DNA from: JAUYQR01 sp963822435
Lineage (GTDB): Bacteria > Pseudomonadota > Alphaproteobacteria > Rhodobacterales > Rhodobacteraceae
Reading direction: 5' to 3'
Length of the DNA stretch: 64,000 nt
Assembly (NCBI GenBank): GCA_963822435.1
Contig: CAWGHN010000003.1
Location: 248,001-312,000, forward strand
Part shown: one piece after another, positions 16,597 to 25,551 of the stretch
How positions within the stretch are numbered: the stretch's first letter is position 1
Layout of the letters: every line of letters begins with the position of its first letter
Translations under genes and position numbers: made by a program
The notes under the pieces: model-generated
What the model saw: the letters and a program-made list of their open reading frames with translations, nothing else
What the model was told of the DNA's origin: nothing
The model's database searches: none

Positions 16597-17517
16597 ATGT
16601 CCACGCTTGTTTTCGGCCACAAATCCCCCGACACCGATGCCACCATGTCTGCCATCGTCTGGGCCTGGTATCTGACCAACCTGCGCGGCGGCGATGCCAA
16701 GCCCGCCCTTCTGGGCGAGCCGAACACCGAAGCCGCCTTTGTGCTGAAACACTGGGGCTTTGAAAAACCGCAGATCATCGCAGATGTGGAGGCGGGGCAG
16801 AACGTGGTGATCGTCGACACCAACAACCCCGCCGAACTGCCGCCCTCGATCAACGAGGCCAACATCATGGCGATCATCGACCATCACATGCTGGTCGGTG
16901 GGCTGAAGACCAAGACCCCGATCAACGTGGTGATGCGCCCGCTGGCCTGCACCGCCACCGTGATGCACGACATCATGGGCGACGACGTGGCAAACCTGCC
17001 GCGCGAGGTGAAGGGCGCGATGCTGTCGTGCATCGTGTCGGACACGCTGGAATTCCGCTCGCCCACCACGACCGACCATGACCGCGCCGTGGCCGAGGCG
17101 CTGGCCGCCGACATCGGCGTGGCGATCCCCGATCTGGCGGCCAAGATGTTCGAGGCGAAGTCGGACGTGTCAGCGTTTTCAGACGCGGAACTGCTGCGGA
17201 TGGATTCGAAGGAATACACCGTCGCGGGCAAGGAACTGCGCGTCTCGGTGCTGGAAACCACCGCGCCCAAGGTCGTGCTGGACCGCAAGGCCAGCCTGAT
17301 GGCCGCGATGGCGGCGGTAGCGAAAGAAGATGGCGCGGATCAAGTTCTGTTGTTCGTGGTTGATATCCTGAACGAAGAAGCCACGCTTCTGGTGCCGAAC
17401 GACCTGGTCAAGCAAATGGCCGAAGCCTCGTTCGGGGCCAAGGTTACCGGTGACACCGTGGTGCTACCGGGCATCATGAGCCGCAAGAAACAGATCATCC
17501 CGGCGCTGAAACTCTGA
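16597..17517 (+). CDS. ppaC: Manganese-dependent inorganic pyrophosphatase (family II)
   Basis: Family II (DHH) pyrophosphatase, 306 residues, hydrolysing pyrophosphate in the cytoplasm. The metal ligands of the N-terminal domain are visible: GHKSPDTDAT (H8, D12, D14), VIVDTN and IIDHHM. The C-terminal substrate domain ends with SRKKQIIPAL, carrying the conserved Arg-Lys-Lys. This is a different fold from the Mg-dependent Ppa found in most proteobacteria. Confidence 0.95.
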   Translation: MSTLVFGHKSPDTDATMSAIVWAWYLTNLRGGDAKPALLGEPNTEAAFVLKHWGFEKPQIIADVEAGQNVVIVDTNNPAELPPSINEANIMAIIDHHMLVGGLKTKTPINVVMRPLACTATVMHDIMGDDVANLPREVKGAMLSCIVSDTLEFRSPTTTDHDRAVAEALAADIGVAIPDLAAKMFEAKSDVSAFSDAELLRMDSKEYTVAGKELRVSVLETTAPKVVLDRKASLMAAMAAVAKEDGADQVLLFVVDILNEEATLLVPNDLVKQMAEASFGAKVTGDTVVLPGIMSRKKQIIPALKL

Positions 17518-17534
17518 CCCTGAAGGACCGCCTG

Positions 17535-18425
17535 TTGACCGAAATCATCGCCCGCCTTTCTGACGTCGGCTCTCGCTATGACGCGGTGTTCTGCGACCTG
17601 TGGGGGTGCCTGCACAACGGCAAGGCAGCCTATCCCGAGGCCGTCGCGGCGTTGCAGGCGTTTCGGGCACAGGGTGGCGCGGTGGTGCTTCTGACCAACG
17701 CGCCGCGCCCGAACGCCAGCGTCGCGCGCCAGATCGACGCGCTTGGCGTGCCGCGCGATGCGTGGGACCTGATCGTGTCATCGGGCGATGCGGCGCAGAT
17801 GGGGATGCTGTCGGGCGCGGTTGGCCGCCGGGTGCATCACATCGGCGCGGTGAAGGACGAGGTATTCTTCACCGACTTCGCCGATGACCTTGCCGCCTAT
17901 GCCGCCACGCAACCCCCGATCACCCGCGTGCCCTTGGCCGAGGCGGAGGGGGTCGTCTGCACCGGTCTGGCCAACGATCTGACCGAAACCCCCGACGACT
18001 ATCGCGCCCAACTGCTGCTGGCCAAGACGATGGGCCTGCCAATGCTGTGCGCCAACCCCGATATCGTCGTCGACCTTGGCGACAAGCGGCTTTACTGCGC
18101 CGGCGCTTTGGCCGAGGCCTATGAGGCGATGGGCGGCACCGCACTTTACTTCGGCAAGCCGCATCCGCCGATCTATGATCTGGCGCGGCGCAGGCTGGCC
18201 GCGCTGACCGGCCAGGACGACGCGCAGATCCTGTGCATCGGCGATGGCATCGGCACCGATGTGCAGGGCGGGGTGTCCGAGGGGCTGGACACGCTGTTCG
18301 TCACCGGCGGGCTGGCCGCCGACCAGTTCGGCCCGGATGCGGCAAACCCCGATGCGGCCCTTCTGTTGCCGTGGCTTGAGGCACGCGAACTGTCGGCCAG
18401 CTTTGCCATCGGTTTTCTGCGCTGA
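17535..18425 (+). CDS. HAD-superfamily class IIA hydrolase (TIGR01459/NagD-like)
   Basis: A 296-residue HAD phosphatase. Motif I is FCDLWGCLHNG (the nucleophile Asp is present), motif II LLTNAPRP, and motif IV CIGDGIGTDVQGG; a type IIA cap sits in the middle. The start is TTG at 17535, 17 bp after ppaC, with GAAGGA upstream; no ATG is available nearby. The substrate is unknown. A hairpin repeat 28 bp after the stop could serve as a terminator. Confidence 0.87.
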   Translation: MTEIIARLSDVGSRYDAVFCDLWGCLHNGKAAYPEAVAALQAFRAQGGAVVLLTNAPRPNASVARQIDALGVPRDAWDLIVSSGDAAQMGMLSGAVGRRVHHIGAVKDEVFFTDFADDLAAYAATQPPITRVPLAEAEGVVCTGLANDLTETPDDYRAQLLLAKTMGLPMLCANPDIVVDLGDKRLYCAGALAEAYEAMGGTALYFGKPHPPIYDLARRRLAALTGQDDAQILCIGDGIGTDVQGGVSEGLDTLFVTGGLAADQFGPDAANPDAALLLPWLEARELSASFAIGFLR

Positions 18426-18452
18426 TTCACCCGGTTCGCTTTTGCCCCGACC

Positions 18453-18507
18453 CCGGAGGGTTTCACACCCTCCGGACCTCCCGTGGGATATTTCCGCAAA
18501 GAGGAAG
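18453..18507 (-). repeat. Dispersed hairpin repeat, copy A (intergenic)
   Basis: Read on the minus strand it starts with a core beginning CTTCCTCTTTGCGGAAATAT (18507 downwards), 23 nt identical to the copy at 62321. A spacer follows, then a GC-rich hairpin with an 8-bp perfect stem (18453-18460 with 18468-18475). It lies after the HAD gene and may act as a terminator. It is REP-like; no other gene is visible in this gap of about 200 bp. Confidence 0.8.
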
Positions 18508-18623
18508 TTGGCAAGGTAAGAAAGTTTCGATTTATCGAAGCAAAACAGACATAAGTTGCGCAAAGGATTTGCGCCGCGCTGCGGCGTGCGCTAGCGTTGA
18601 TCGACCCGAGGGGGATTCGCATT

Positions 18624-19067
18624 ATGCTGGACAACATGCCGCGCGGCACGATCTGCATCGAAGACATCGAAATCGGCATGACGCGCCACCTGACGAAGAC
18701 TGTGACCGACCGCGACATCCAGCTGTTTGCCGAAGTGTCGACCGACCACAATCCGGTGCATCTGGACGAGGCCTATGCGCAGGACACCATCTTTGCCGGC
18801 CGCATTGCGCATGGGATGCTGACTGCGGGCCTGATTTCGGCGGTGATCGGTGAACAATTGCCGGGCCACGGCACGGTCTACCTGGGCCAATCGCTGCGCT
18901 TCTTGGCGCCCGTCCGCCCCGGTGATACCGTGCGCGCCGAGGTGACCGTGACGGCGATTGACCATGCCAAACGGCGGGTCACCCTTGAAACCCACTGCGC
19001 AGTCGGTAAAACCGTGGTCCTGAAGGGTGAGGCGCTGGTTCTGGCGCCAAGCCGCAAGTTCGACTAA
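18624..19067 (+). CDS. MaoC-family (R)-specific enoyl-CoA hydratase
   Basis: MaoC-like hydratase of 147 residues with the hot-dog fold. The hydratase-2 motif is readable as DHNPVHLDEAYAQDTIFAGRIAHGM (Asp and His catalytic pair), followed by GQSLRFLAPVRPGDTV. It probably hydrates trans-2-enoyl-CoA to the R-3-hydroxy form, linking beta-oxidation to polyhydroxyalkanoate supply, as in PhaJ. The ATG at 18624 has a GAGGGGG ribosome-binding site 8 nt upstream and is preferred to the TTG at 18597. Confidence 0.87.
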   Translation: MLDNMPRGTICIEDIEIGMTRHLTKTVTDRDIQLFAEVSTDHNPVHLDEAYAQDTIFAGRIAHGMLTAGLISAVIGEQLPGHGTVYLGQSLRFLAPVRPGDTVRAEVTVTAIDHAKRRVTLETHCAVGKTVVLKGEALVLAPSRKFD

Positions 19068-19094
19068 GGGGCTGGGCCCCCAGACCGGGGCGGA

Positions 19095-20018
19095 ATGCAG
19101 CATCACCATCATTGGACAGGGCTTCCCGAAGCCGCCCGCGGCGCGTCGGTTGCGATGGGCAACTTCGACGGGCTGCATCTTGGCCACCGGTCGGTGATCG
19201 ACCTTGCGCGCGGGCCTGCCGCGTTGGGCATCGTGACGTTCGAACCGCATCCGCGCGAATACTTCGCCCCCGACGCCCCACCCTTCCGCCTGATGAATGC
19301 CGAGGCGCGGGCGAACCGGCTGGCCAAACTTGGGGTGGATCAGCTTTACCAACTGCCGTTTGATGCCACGCTTGCTGGCCTGACGCCGGAAGAGTTCGCG
19401 CGGGACGTGCTGGCCGATGGGCTTGGCGTGAGCCATGTCGTCGTCGGCGCGGATTTCTGTTTCGGCAAGGGTCGCAAAGGCCGCGCCGCCGATCTGGCCG
19501 CCCTCGGGCAGACGCTGGGCTTTCGCACCACAATCGCGCCCCTGATCCGGCAGGGCGAGCGTGAGATTTCGTCCACCGCGATCCGTGCCGCGCTGACCGA
19601 AGGCCGCCCGCGCGACGCCGCCGCCATGCTGGGCCACTGGCACCGGATCGAGGGCGAGGTGCTGCACGGCGAAAAGCGCGGGCGCGCGTTGGGCTATCCG
19701 ACCGCGAACATGAGCCTTGCCGGGCTGCACCTGCCGCGCTTTGGCGTTTATGCCGTGCTGGTCGATATCCTGACCGGCCCGCAAGCGGGCAGCTATCACG
19801 GGGCTGCCAGTCTGGGCGTGCGGCCGATGTTCGGGGTGAATACGCCGAACCTTGAGACCTATCTGCTGGATTTCAAGGGCGACCTTTATGGCCAGCACCT
19901 GTCGGTCGCGCTGGTCGAATTTCTGCGGCCGGAGTTGAAGTTCGATGGCCTGCCCGGCCTCATTACCCAGATGGCGGCGGATTGTGACCGGGCGCGGGCG
20001 ATCCTGAGCGCGCTTTGA
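19095..20018 (+). CDS. ribF: Bifunctional riboflavin kinase/FAD synthetase
   Basis: RibF (307 residues) phosphorylates riboflavin to FMN and adenylates FMN to FAD. The N-terminal nucleotidyltransferase has AMGNFDGLHLGHR (residues 20-32) and ISSTAIRAAL near residue 156. The C-terminal kinase has GEKRGRALGYPTANM, TYHGAASLGVRP-like (SYHGAASLGVRPMF) and LETYLLDFKGDLYG. Complete and of normal length. Confidence 0.96.
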   Translation: MQHHHHWTGLPEAARGASVAMGNFDGLHLGHRSVIDLARGPAALGIVTFEPHPREYFAPDAPPFRLMNAEARANRLAKLGVDQLYQLPFDATLAGLTPEEFARDVLADGLGVSHVVVGADFCFGKGRKGRAADLAALGQTLGFRTTIAPLIRQGEREISSTAIRAALTEGRPRDAAAMLGHWHRIEGEVLHGEKRGRALGYPTANMSLAGLHLPRFGVYAVLVDILTGPQAGSYHGAASLGVRPMFGVNTPNLETYLLDFKGDLYGQHLSVALVEFLRPELKFDGLPGLITQMAADCDRARAILSAL

Positions 20019-20057
20019 CCCCTTCCCTTTTCCCAGCCCAGAAGGCACCTTCGCCCG

Positions 20058-20510
20058 ATGGAAAAACTGCGCCACCGGTTCTGGGAAACCATCCCGTTGA
20101 AGAAGATGACCCCCGCCGAATGGGAAGCGGTCTGTGACGGCTGCGGCAAATGCTGCCTCAACAAGCTGGAATTTGAAGACACCGGCGAGGTTGCCTTCAC
20201 CCGCGTCGCCTGCCGTCTGCTCGACGGCGACGCCTGCCGCTGCACTAAATATGAAACCCGGCGGCAATATGTGCCGGAATGTGTGTTCCTGACGCCCAAG
20301 ACACTGGAAAGGGTGGCCTACTGGCTGCCGCAGAGTTGCGCCTACAAGCGCCTGTACCAGAACCAGCCGCTTCCCGACTGGCACCCTCTGCTGACCGGCG
20401 ATCCCGAAAGCACGCATGCCTCGGGCAATTCGGTGCGCGGTTGGACGGTGTCGGAGTTCACAGTGCCGGAAGAAGACTGGGAAGACTATATCATCGAGGA
20501 AACGCCCTGA
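20058..20510 (+). CDS. YcgN/YkgJ-type cysteine cluster protein (UPF0260)
   Basis: A 150-residue protein of the UPF0260 (YcgN) family. It has the CxxCxxCC cluster CDGCGKCC near residue 32, further cysteines in RVACRLLDGDACRC and PECVF, and the ends PQSCAYKRLY and GWTVSEFTVPEEDWEDYI. The cysteines suggest a metal or iron-sulphur site, but no reaction is known for the family. It abuts the threonine aldolase gene without a gap. Confidence 0.92.
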   Translation: MEKLRHRFWETIPLKKMTPAEWEAVCDGCGKCCLNKLEFEDTGEVAFTRVACRLLDGDACRCTKYETRRQYVPECVFLTPKTLERVAYWLPQSCAYKRLYQNQPLPDWHPLLTGDPESTHASGNSVRGWTVSEFTVPEEDWEDYIIEETP

Positions 20511-21533
20511 ATGTTCTTTGCTTCTGACAACACCTCGGGTGCCGCACCCGAGGTCATGGCCGCGCTTGACCGGGTGAACGAGGGTTACGACACCTCCTAT
20601 GGTGCCGATGCTGCGATGGCGCGCGTGACGAAACTGGTGCGCGATGTGCTGGAGGCGCCGGAGGCTGCGGTCTATCTTGTAGCAACCGGCACGGCCGCAA
20701 ACGCGCTGGCGATCGCCACGCATTGCCCGCCGTGGGCCGCTGTCTTCTGCCACCACCTCGCCCATATTGCCGAGGACGAGTGCGGCGCGCCCGAGTTCTA
20801 TTCCGGCGCGAAGCTGGCGCTGGTGCCGGGCGCACATGGCAAGATGACACCTGAAACGCTGGCCGAGGTGTTGGGTCGCACCGGAGAAAGCGGCGTGCAT
20901 GGCGTGCAGAAGGGGATGCTGTCGATCACCAACGTGACCGAGGCCGGCACTGTCTATACGCCCGCCGAAGTGGCCGCATTGACCGCTCTGGCAAAGGCCA
21001 AAGGGCTGCCCTGCCACATGGACGGCGCGCGGTTTGCCAACGCTTTGGCCGCGACCGGGGCCACCCCGGCCGAGATGACGTGGAAGGCGGGGATCGACGT
21101 GCTGTCCTTTGGCGGCACCAAGAACGGCTGCATCGGCGTCGAGGCGGTGGTAATGTTCGACCCGGCGAAAGCGTGGGAGTTCGAGCTGCGCCGCAAGCGG
21201 GGCGGGCATCTTTTCTCCAAGCATCGCTTCCTGTCGGCACAGTTCGAGGCCTATCTGACCGACGGCCTGTGGCTGCGCCTCGCTGCCCATGCCAACGCGA
21301 TGGGCAAGCGGTTGGCCGATGGGCTTGGCCGGATCAATTCCGTCAGCCAGCGCCACGCGGTTGACGCCAACATGATGTTCCCCGAATGGTCGCCCGGCAC
21401 CCACGCCCGCCTGCAAGCTGCCGGGGCACGGTATTACGCGTGGAATTCCTCACCCGAGCGCGAGGCCGCGCGGCTGGTCGCATCCTGGAACACGACCGAA
21501 GATCACGTCGACCGCTTCCTCGCCGCCTTCTAG
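20511..21533 (+). CDS. ltaE: Low-specificity L-threonine aldolase
   Basis: PLP-dependent aldolase of 340 residues that splits L-threonine or allo-threonine into glycine and acetaldehyde. The start FFASDNTSGAAPEVM, the CHMDGARFANAL aspartate region and the PLP lysine in LSFGGTKNGCIG are visible. The start codon follows the previous stop directly. The stop TAG shares a CTAG with the stop codon of the convergent hydrolase. Confidence 0.93.
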   Translation: MFFASDNTSGAAPEVMAALDRVNEGYDTSYGADAAMARVTKLVRDVLEAPEAAVYLVATGTAANALAIATHCPPWAAVFCHHLAHIAEDECGAPEFYSGAKLALVPGAHGKMTPETLAEVLGRTGESGVHGVQKGMLSITNVTEAGTVYTPAEVAALTALAKAKGLPCHMDGARFANALAATGATPAEMTWKAGIDVLSFGGTKNGCIGVEAVVMFDPAKAWEFELRRKRGGHLFSKHRFLSAQFEAYLTDGLWLRLAAHANAMGKRLADGLGRINSVSQRHAVDANMMFPEWSPGTHARLQAAGARYYAWNSSPEREAARLVASWNTTEDHVDRFLAAF

Positions 21534-22348
21534 CTGGCGTCGAGGTGCATCTGCACCGACCGTGCCACCACCTGCGGATGGGTGATCGGCACCATGTGGC
21601 CCGCCCCCGGCACGATCAGCCGGGTGGCTTTGGGCAGCCGCGCGCACAGCGCCGACTGCACCGCGTCGATGATCGGCGGGCTGTCGCCACCTTCGACCAT
21701 CAGCACCGGCACCCGCAAAGCTTCCAGCCGACCGGGCACCAGCAAGCCTGCGGCATCGTCCAGCAGCACCGGGTTCTGCGCCGCGATGTGGTGGATTCGG
21801 GCGAGGATGTAGCTGCGTTGCCGGTCTGGCAGATCGGCAAAGGGTTCGCCGGTGCCCCAGGCCGCATGGAACACCGACGCGGCCTCGTCACGCCGGCCTT
21901 CGGCCATCAGGCGGGCGACGGTTTCATGCTCGGCGCGGAACGGCGCATAGGCTGAGCCGCCCTTGGCGGCGGCAAAGATCACAGGCTCGACCAGCATCAG
22001 GCTGCGGACAAGGTCGGGCCGCGTAAGCGCAATGCGAAGGGCGACCGTCGCGCCGAAGGAATGGCCGAAAAGATCGATCGGCCCCGCCTTGGCCAGCTTT
22101 TCAACCCAGGCAATCGACAGGCGCGTGGTCAGGCCGTGAATCTCCTCCACCCCGTCCCAGTCGGCAGCGCGGCCATGCCCCGGCTGATCCAGCGCGGTCA
22201 CCGTCACGCCAGACAACCGCTCCACCAGCCCCGACCAGACACCGGAATGGGCCAGCGAACAATGCAGCGCCAGAACCGGGCGCGCGGCGCCGCAGTCCCA
22301 CACCCGAAACGCGGGCTGTTCGACGACAGGGATAAGATCTTCGGGCAC
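21530..22348 (-). CDS. Alpha/beta hydrolase
   Basis: Alpha/beta hydrolase of 272 residues. Key elements are HCSLAHSGVWSGLV near the start (oxyanion region), the nucleophile elbow DLFGHSFGATVALR, an acidic residue in LMVEGGDSPP and the histidine in VPGAGHMVPITHP. The start is GTG at 22348, directly after the stop of the isomerase gene (TGA GTG), so translation is probably coupled. Such pairs suggest joint catabolism, but the substrate is unknown. Confidence 0.85.
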   Translation of the reverse strand: MPEDLIPVVEQPAFRVWDCGAARPVLALHCSLAHSGVWSGLVERLSGVTVTALDQPGHGRAADWDGVEEIHGLTTRLSIAWVEKLAKAGPIDLFGHSFGATVALRIALTRPDLVRSLMLVEPVIFAAAKGGSAYAPFRAEHETVARLMAEGRRDEAASVFHAAWGTGEPFADLPDRQRSYILARIHHIAAQNPVLLDDAAGLLVPGRLEALRVPVLMVEGGDSPPIIDAVQSALCARLPKATRLIVPGAGHMVPITHPQVVARSVQMHLDAS

Positions 22349-22945
22349 TCACAACTTTCCGGCAAGATACAGGTCCAGGTCTTCGAGCCTGTCCTGTCCC
22401 CAGAACGTCTCGTCGCCCACGATGTAGAACGGCACGCCGAATACACCGCGCGACACCGCCTCTTCAAGATTATTCGCATAGGTTTCGGCGGCCGCCAGCA
22501 TGTAGCGGTCTGCGATGCCGGGATCAAAGCCATGCGCGGCAAGTATGTCCTTCACCACCTCATCCTCGGCAATGTTGCGCCCCTCGGCCCAGACGGCGCG
22601 CGGAAAGGCCTGCACCAACCCCGCAAGATCACCACCCCCGGCCTTGGCCGCCGCGATGATGGCATAGCTGGCCGGGGCCGGGTTCACCGGAAAGTACGGC
22701 GCCGGCATCAGAATCGGCACGCCTTGCTTCTTTGCCCCCCGCCTAAGCTCCTGCAAACGGTAGGCCTTTCGGCTTTCATGCCGCTCGGTCAGCAACTGCC
22801 CGCCAGTGCGCGGGAAGAGGGCGGGCGCATCAATCGGGATGTACCGGATGGTGGCCCCGTGCCGCGCCGCCACCGCTTCCAGCCGCGCGCCGGCAAGGTA
22901 GGTGAACGGCGACATCGGTGCGAAAAAGTAGTCAATCTGCGTCAT
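22349..22945 (-). CDS. 2-hydroxychromene-2-carboxylate isomerase (DsbA-family GST kappa)
   Basis: A 198-residue member of the kappa-class GST/HCCA isomerase family. The start YFFAPMSPFTYLAGARL holds the catalytic serine position, and GVFGVPFYIVGDETFWGQDRLE ends the thioredoxin half. HCCA isomerase is a glutathione-dependent step in naphthalene breakdown, but most such genes in Rhodobacteraceae are not in that pathway, so the exact substrate is open. It forms a two-gene unit with the hydrolase downstream. Confidence 0.88.
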   Translation of the reverse strand: MTQIDYFFAPMSPFTYLAGARLEAVAARHGATIRYIPIDAPALFPRTGGQLLTERHESRKAYRLQELRRGAKKQGVPILMPAPYFPVNPAPASYAIIAAAKAGGGDLAGLVQAFPRAVWAEGRNIAEDEVVKDILAAHGFDPGIADRYMLAAAETYANNLEEAVSRGVFGVPFYIVGDETFWGQDRLEDLDLYLAGKL

Positions 22946-23038
22946 TCGCCATTCCTTTGCCCACGCACCGTTTGCAAGACCCTAACCCGGTGATAAGCGG
23001 TGTCAACGCACGCGAATCCGCCGTTTCCGGAGCCATCA

Positions 23039-24058
23039 ATGCCAGCCATCACCGAACCGAAGCTGATCGCCGGGAACGCCAACCAAAGCCTCGCCAAATC
23101 CATCGCCCGCCGCATGTCGATGCACCGCGGCATGAGCGTCAATCTGGTCGATGCCCGCGTCGAACGCTTCAACGATCAGGAAATCTTCGTCGAGGTGTTC
23201 GAAAATGTCCGTGGCGAAGACATGTACATCATCCAGTCCACCTCGAACCCGGCGAACGACAACCTGATGGAGCTTCTGATCATGACCGACGCGCTGCGCC
23301 GGTCGTCGGCCAGCCGCATCACCGCCGTGATCCCCTATTTCGGCTACGCCCGGCAAGACCGCCGCGCCAAGGCCCGCACGCCCATCACCGCGAAACTGGT
23401 GGCCAACATGATCACCGAGGCGGGCGTTGACCGCGTGCTGACGCTGGACCTGCACGCCGCGCAGATTCAGGGCTTTTTCGACATTCCGGTGGACAATCTC
23501 TATGCCTCGCCGGTCTTTGCCTTGGATATCGAACACCACTTCCGCGGCCAGATGGACGACCTGATGGTCGTATCGCCCGACGTCGGCGGCGTTGCCCGTG
23601 CGCGCGAACTGGCCAAGCGCATCAATGCCCCCCTCGCCATCGTCGACAAGCGCCGCGAAAAGGCCGGTGAAGTGGCCGAGATGATCGTGATCGGCAGCGT
23701 TGTCGGCAAGAAATGCATCATCGTCGACGACATCTGCGACACCGCCGGCACGCTGTGCAAGGCCGCCGAAGTGCTGATGGAACAGGGCGCGACCGAGGTT
23801 CACAGCTACATCACCCACGGTGTGCTGTCCGGCCCGGCGGTCGAACGGGTGCAGAATTCGGTGATGAAATCGCTGGTCATCACCGACAGCATCGAGCCGA
23901 CCGAGGCGGTGAAAGCCGCCAAGAACATCCGCATCGTTCCCACCGCGCCGATCTTCGCGCAGGCGATCCTGAACATCTGGGGCGGCATGTCGGTATCCTC
24001 CTTGTTCGAGACGGACACGCTGGTGCCGATTTACGAAGGCCTTTACCAGCGCAGCTAA
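23039..24058 (+). CDS. prs: Ribose-phosphate pyrophosphokinase
   Basis: PRPP synthetase (339 residues), which makes 5-phosphoribosyl-1-pyrophosphate for nucleotide, histidine and tryptophan synthesis. The motifs are intact: VIPYFGYARQDRRAKART (flexible loop, ATP binding), LDLHAAQIQGFF and the PRPP loop VDDICDTAGTL. The ATG at 23039 has GGAG 8 nt upstream; the in-frame codon at 23000 is rejected because the family starts with a short strand as seen here (KLIAGNANQ). Confidence 0.97.
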   Translation: MPAITEPKLIAGNANQSLAKSIARRMSMHRGMSVNLVDARVERFNDQEIFVEVFENVRGEDMYIIQSTSNPANDNLMELLIMTDALRRSSASRITAVIPYFGYARQDRRAKARTPITAKLVANMITEAGVDRVLTLDLHAAQIQGFFDIPVDNLYASPVFALDIEHHFRGQMDDLMVVSPDVGGVARARELAKRINAPLAIVDKRREKAGEVAEMIVIGSVVGKKCIIVDDICDTAGTLCKAAEVLMEQGATEVHSYITHGVLSGPAVERVQNSVMKSLVITDSIEPTEAVKAAKNIRIVPTAPIFAQAILNIWGGMSVSSLFETDTLVPIYEGLYQRS

Positions 24059-24155
24059 GCCGGATTTGCACCGATTTCGCCACGAAAGCGGCACAATGGC
24101 CCTTTAGGTGGCTGATTGTCGCAGCGCTTGCGGGAATCGAAAGGCAATCAAGACG

Positions 24156-25094
24156 ATGGCTGGAACCGGTGAAATTCTGACCTCACGCCGCAGAACCTTG
24201 CATCTTTTGCCGCCCGAACACCTGATGTTGGGCATCATCGTGGGGTTTGGTCTTGTCGCCGTCGCGCTGGTCTTTGCAACCGGGCGCATCGTGAACTGGC
24301 CACCCTTCCTCATCGGCTTTTTCGCGACCCTCGGCCTTGTCGGCATTGGAGGCTACATACGCGCGGTAAAGGACACACAGCGCATCGCGCTGGCCGTCAT
24401 CGGCGTCGGGGTGTTCATGGGCTTTACGGCGGTGTCGACGGTGTTCATCTTCGCCCTGTTTCCCTTGCCGAACCCGCTGATCGACCAACAGTTGATCGCG
24501 CTGGACGCGCAGCTTGGCTATCACTGGCCCGGTTTCGTTGCCGGTCTGGCCGAATATCCGTGGTTTGCCCGTGGTCTGGGCTACCTCTATCACACCTCAC
24601 TGCCGCAGATCGTGCTCCTTATCATCGTGCTGGGCGCGTTGGGGCACGACATGGCCTTGCACCGTTTGCTGCTGGTGGGCATCGTCACCCTGATCATTAC
24701 GGTAGCGATCTGGTGGCTGTGGCCCAGCGTCGGCCCCTCGGCTTACCAGACCATCCCGAAGCCGATCCTTGCTGCCACCGGGCTCTATTATGACGATGCC
24801 TACGGTGCCTACCTCAAGCAACTGGTCGAGGTCGGCCCCGGGCGCATCAGCCCCGAGGTGATTACCGGCGTCGTCGCCTTTCCGTCCTACCACATGATCA
24901 TGGCCTGCATGGTGGTCTGGTTCAGTCGCGCAACCGTGCTGTTCCTGCCCGCGCTGGTCGCCAATTTGGCCATGATCCCGGCGACACTGTCGCACGGCGG
25001 GCATCACCTGATCGACCTTGCCGCCGGCATCGTGGTCTTTGCCGCGTGCCTCGCCGTGGTGCACCGCGTGATCCGCAGCCCTGCAAGCGTCTAA
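24156..25094 (+). CDS. PAP2-family membrane phosphatase (inositolphosphotransferase-like)
   Basis: Membrane protein of about 312 residues with six or seven hydrophobic helices and a degenerate PAP2 active site: FPSYHMIMACM (PSxH) near residue 248 and SHGGHHLIDLAAG (H-x3-D) near residue 287. The layout matches the PAP2_3/Aur1-like group, which acts on lipid phosphates. The ATG at 24156 follows AAGG. Its stop overlaps that of the convergent lectin-domain gene by 4 bp. Confidence 0.85.
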   Translation: MAGTGEILTSRRRTLHLLPPEHLMLGIIVGFGLVAVALVFATGRIVNWPPFLIGFFATLGLVGIGGYIRAVKDTQRIALAVIGVGVFMGFTAVSTVFIFALFPLPNPLIDQQLIALDAQLGYHWPGFVAGLAEYPWFARGLGYLYHTSLPQIVLLIIVLGALGHDMALHRLLLVGIVTLIITVAIWWLWPSVGPSAYQTIPKPILAATGLYYDDAYGAYLKQLVEVGPGRISPEVITGVVAFPSYHMIMACMVVWFSRATVLFLPALVANLAMIPATLSHGGHHLIDLAAGIVVFAACLAVVHRVIRSPASV

Positions 25095-25438
25095 ACCACA
25101 TCCCATTCGTCATCGTCCCGCACTGGGCCAAGCGCCATCCAGTCGGCGCGGATGCGTGCAACGCGCGTGTCGTTCCACGTCCGGAACACGATCTCAAAGC
25201 CGCTGTCGGTGATGTTCTCGGCCGAGATATCGGCGCGCGAGTTTGTCTTGTGATCCATGTCCCACATCGAGATACTGACCGTCACCATCGGCGCTGCGGC
25301 AAAGGGTTCGGAAAAGGTCTGCGCCTGCCGCACCTCGCGCGGGCCGTCACCGGCCCACATCTCGCCGTCATTGGCAAAATCGGAAAACAGCACCCGCGTG
25401 CCTTGTTCGATACCGATCTTCCCCGAAAGCCGCTTCAT
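25091..25438 (-). CDS. H-type lectin domain protein
   Basis: A 115-residue protein. The H-type lectin pattern is clear: an N-terminal strand RVLFSDFANDGEMWAG, then VTVSISMWDMDHKTNSRADI, NITDSGFEIVFRTWNDTR and a final VRADWMALG-like strand. In animals the fold binds N-acetylgalactosamine; the bacterial role is unknown. No signal peptide is seen. The start is the ATG at 25438; a longer form to 25546 would include the atp terminator and is rejected. It sits just downstream of atpC on the same strand. Confidence 0.85.
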   Translation of the reverse strand: MKRLSGKIGIEQGTRVLFSDFANDGEMWAGDGPREVRQAQTFSEPFAAAPMVTVSISMWDMDHKTNSRADISAENITDSGFEIVFRTWNDTRVARIRADWMALGPVRDDDEWDVV

Positions 25439-25496
25439 GCACCACCCACTGAACACGCCCCTTGCATGATGCCGGATTTCCGCAGGATTGGCTTGG

Positions 25497-25533
25497 AAAA
25501 ATGCAAAAGGCCCCGCGCTTTGGCGAGGCCTTT
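25497..25533 (-). terminator. Rho-independent terminator after atpC
   Basis: On the minus strand a hairpin with arms AAAGGCC/GGCCTTT (25533-25527 and 25512-25506) is followed by a T-rich tract, TTTTGCATTTTT. It lies about 20 bp after the atpC stop and separates the ATP synthase operon from the lectin-domain gene. Confidence 0.85.
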
Positions 25534-25551
25534 CGACATCTTGCAACCGGG

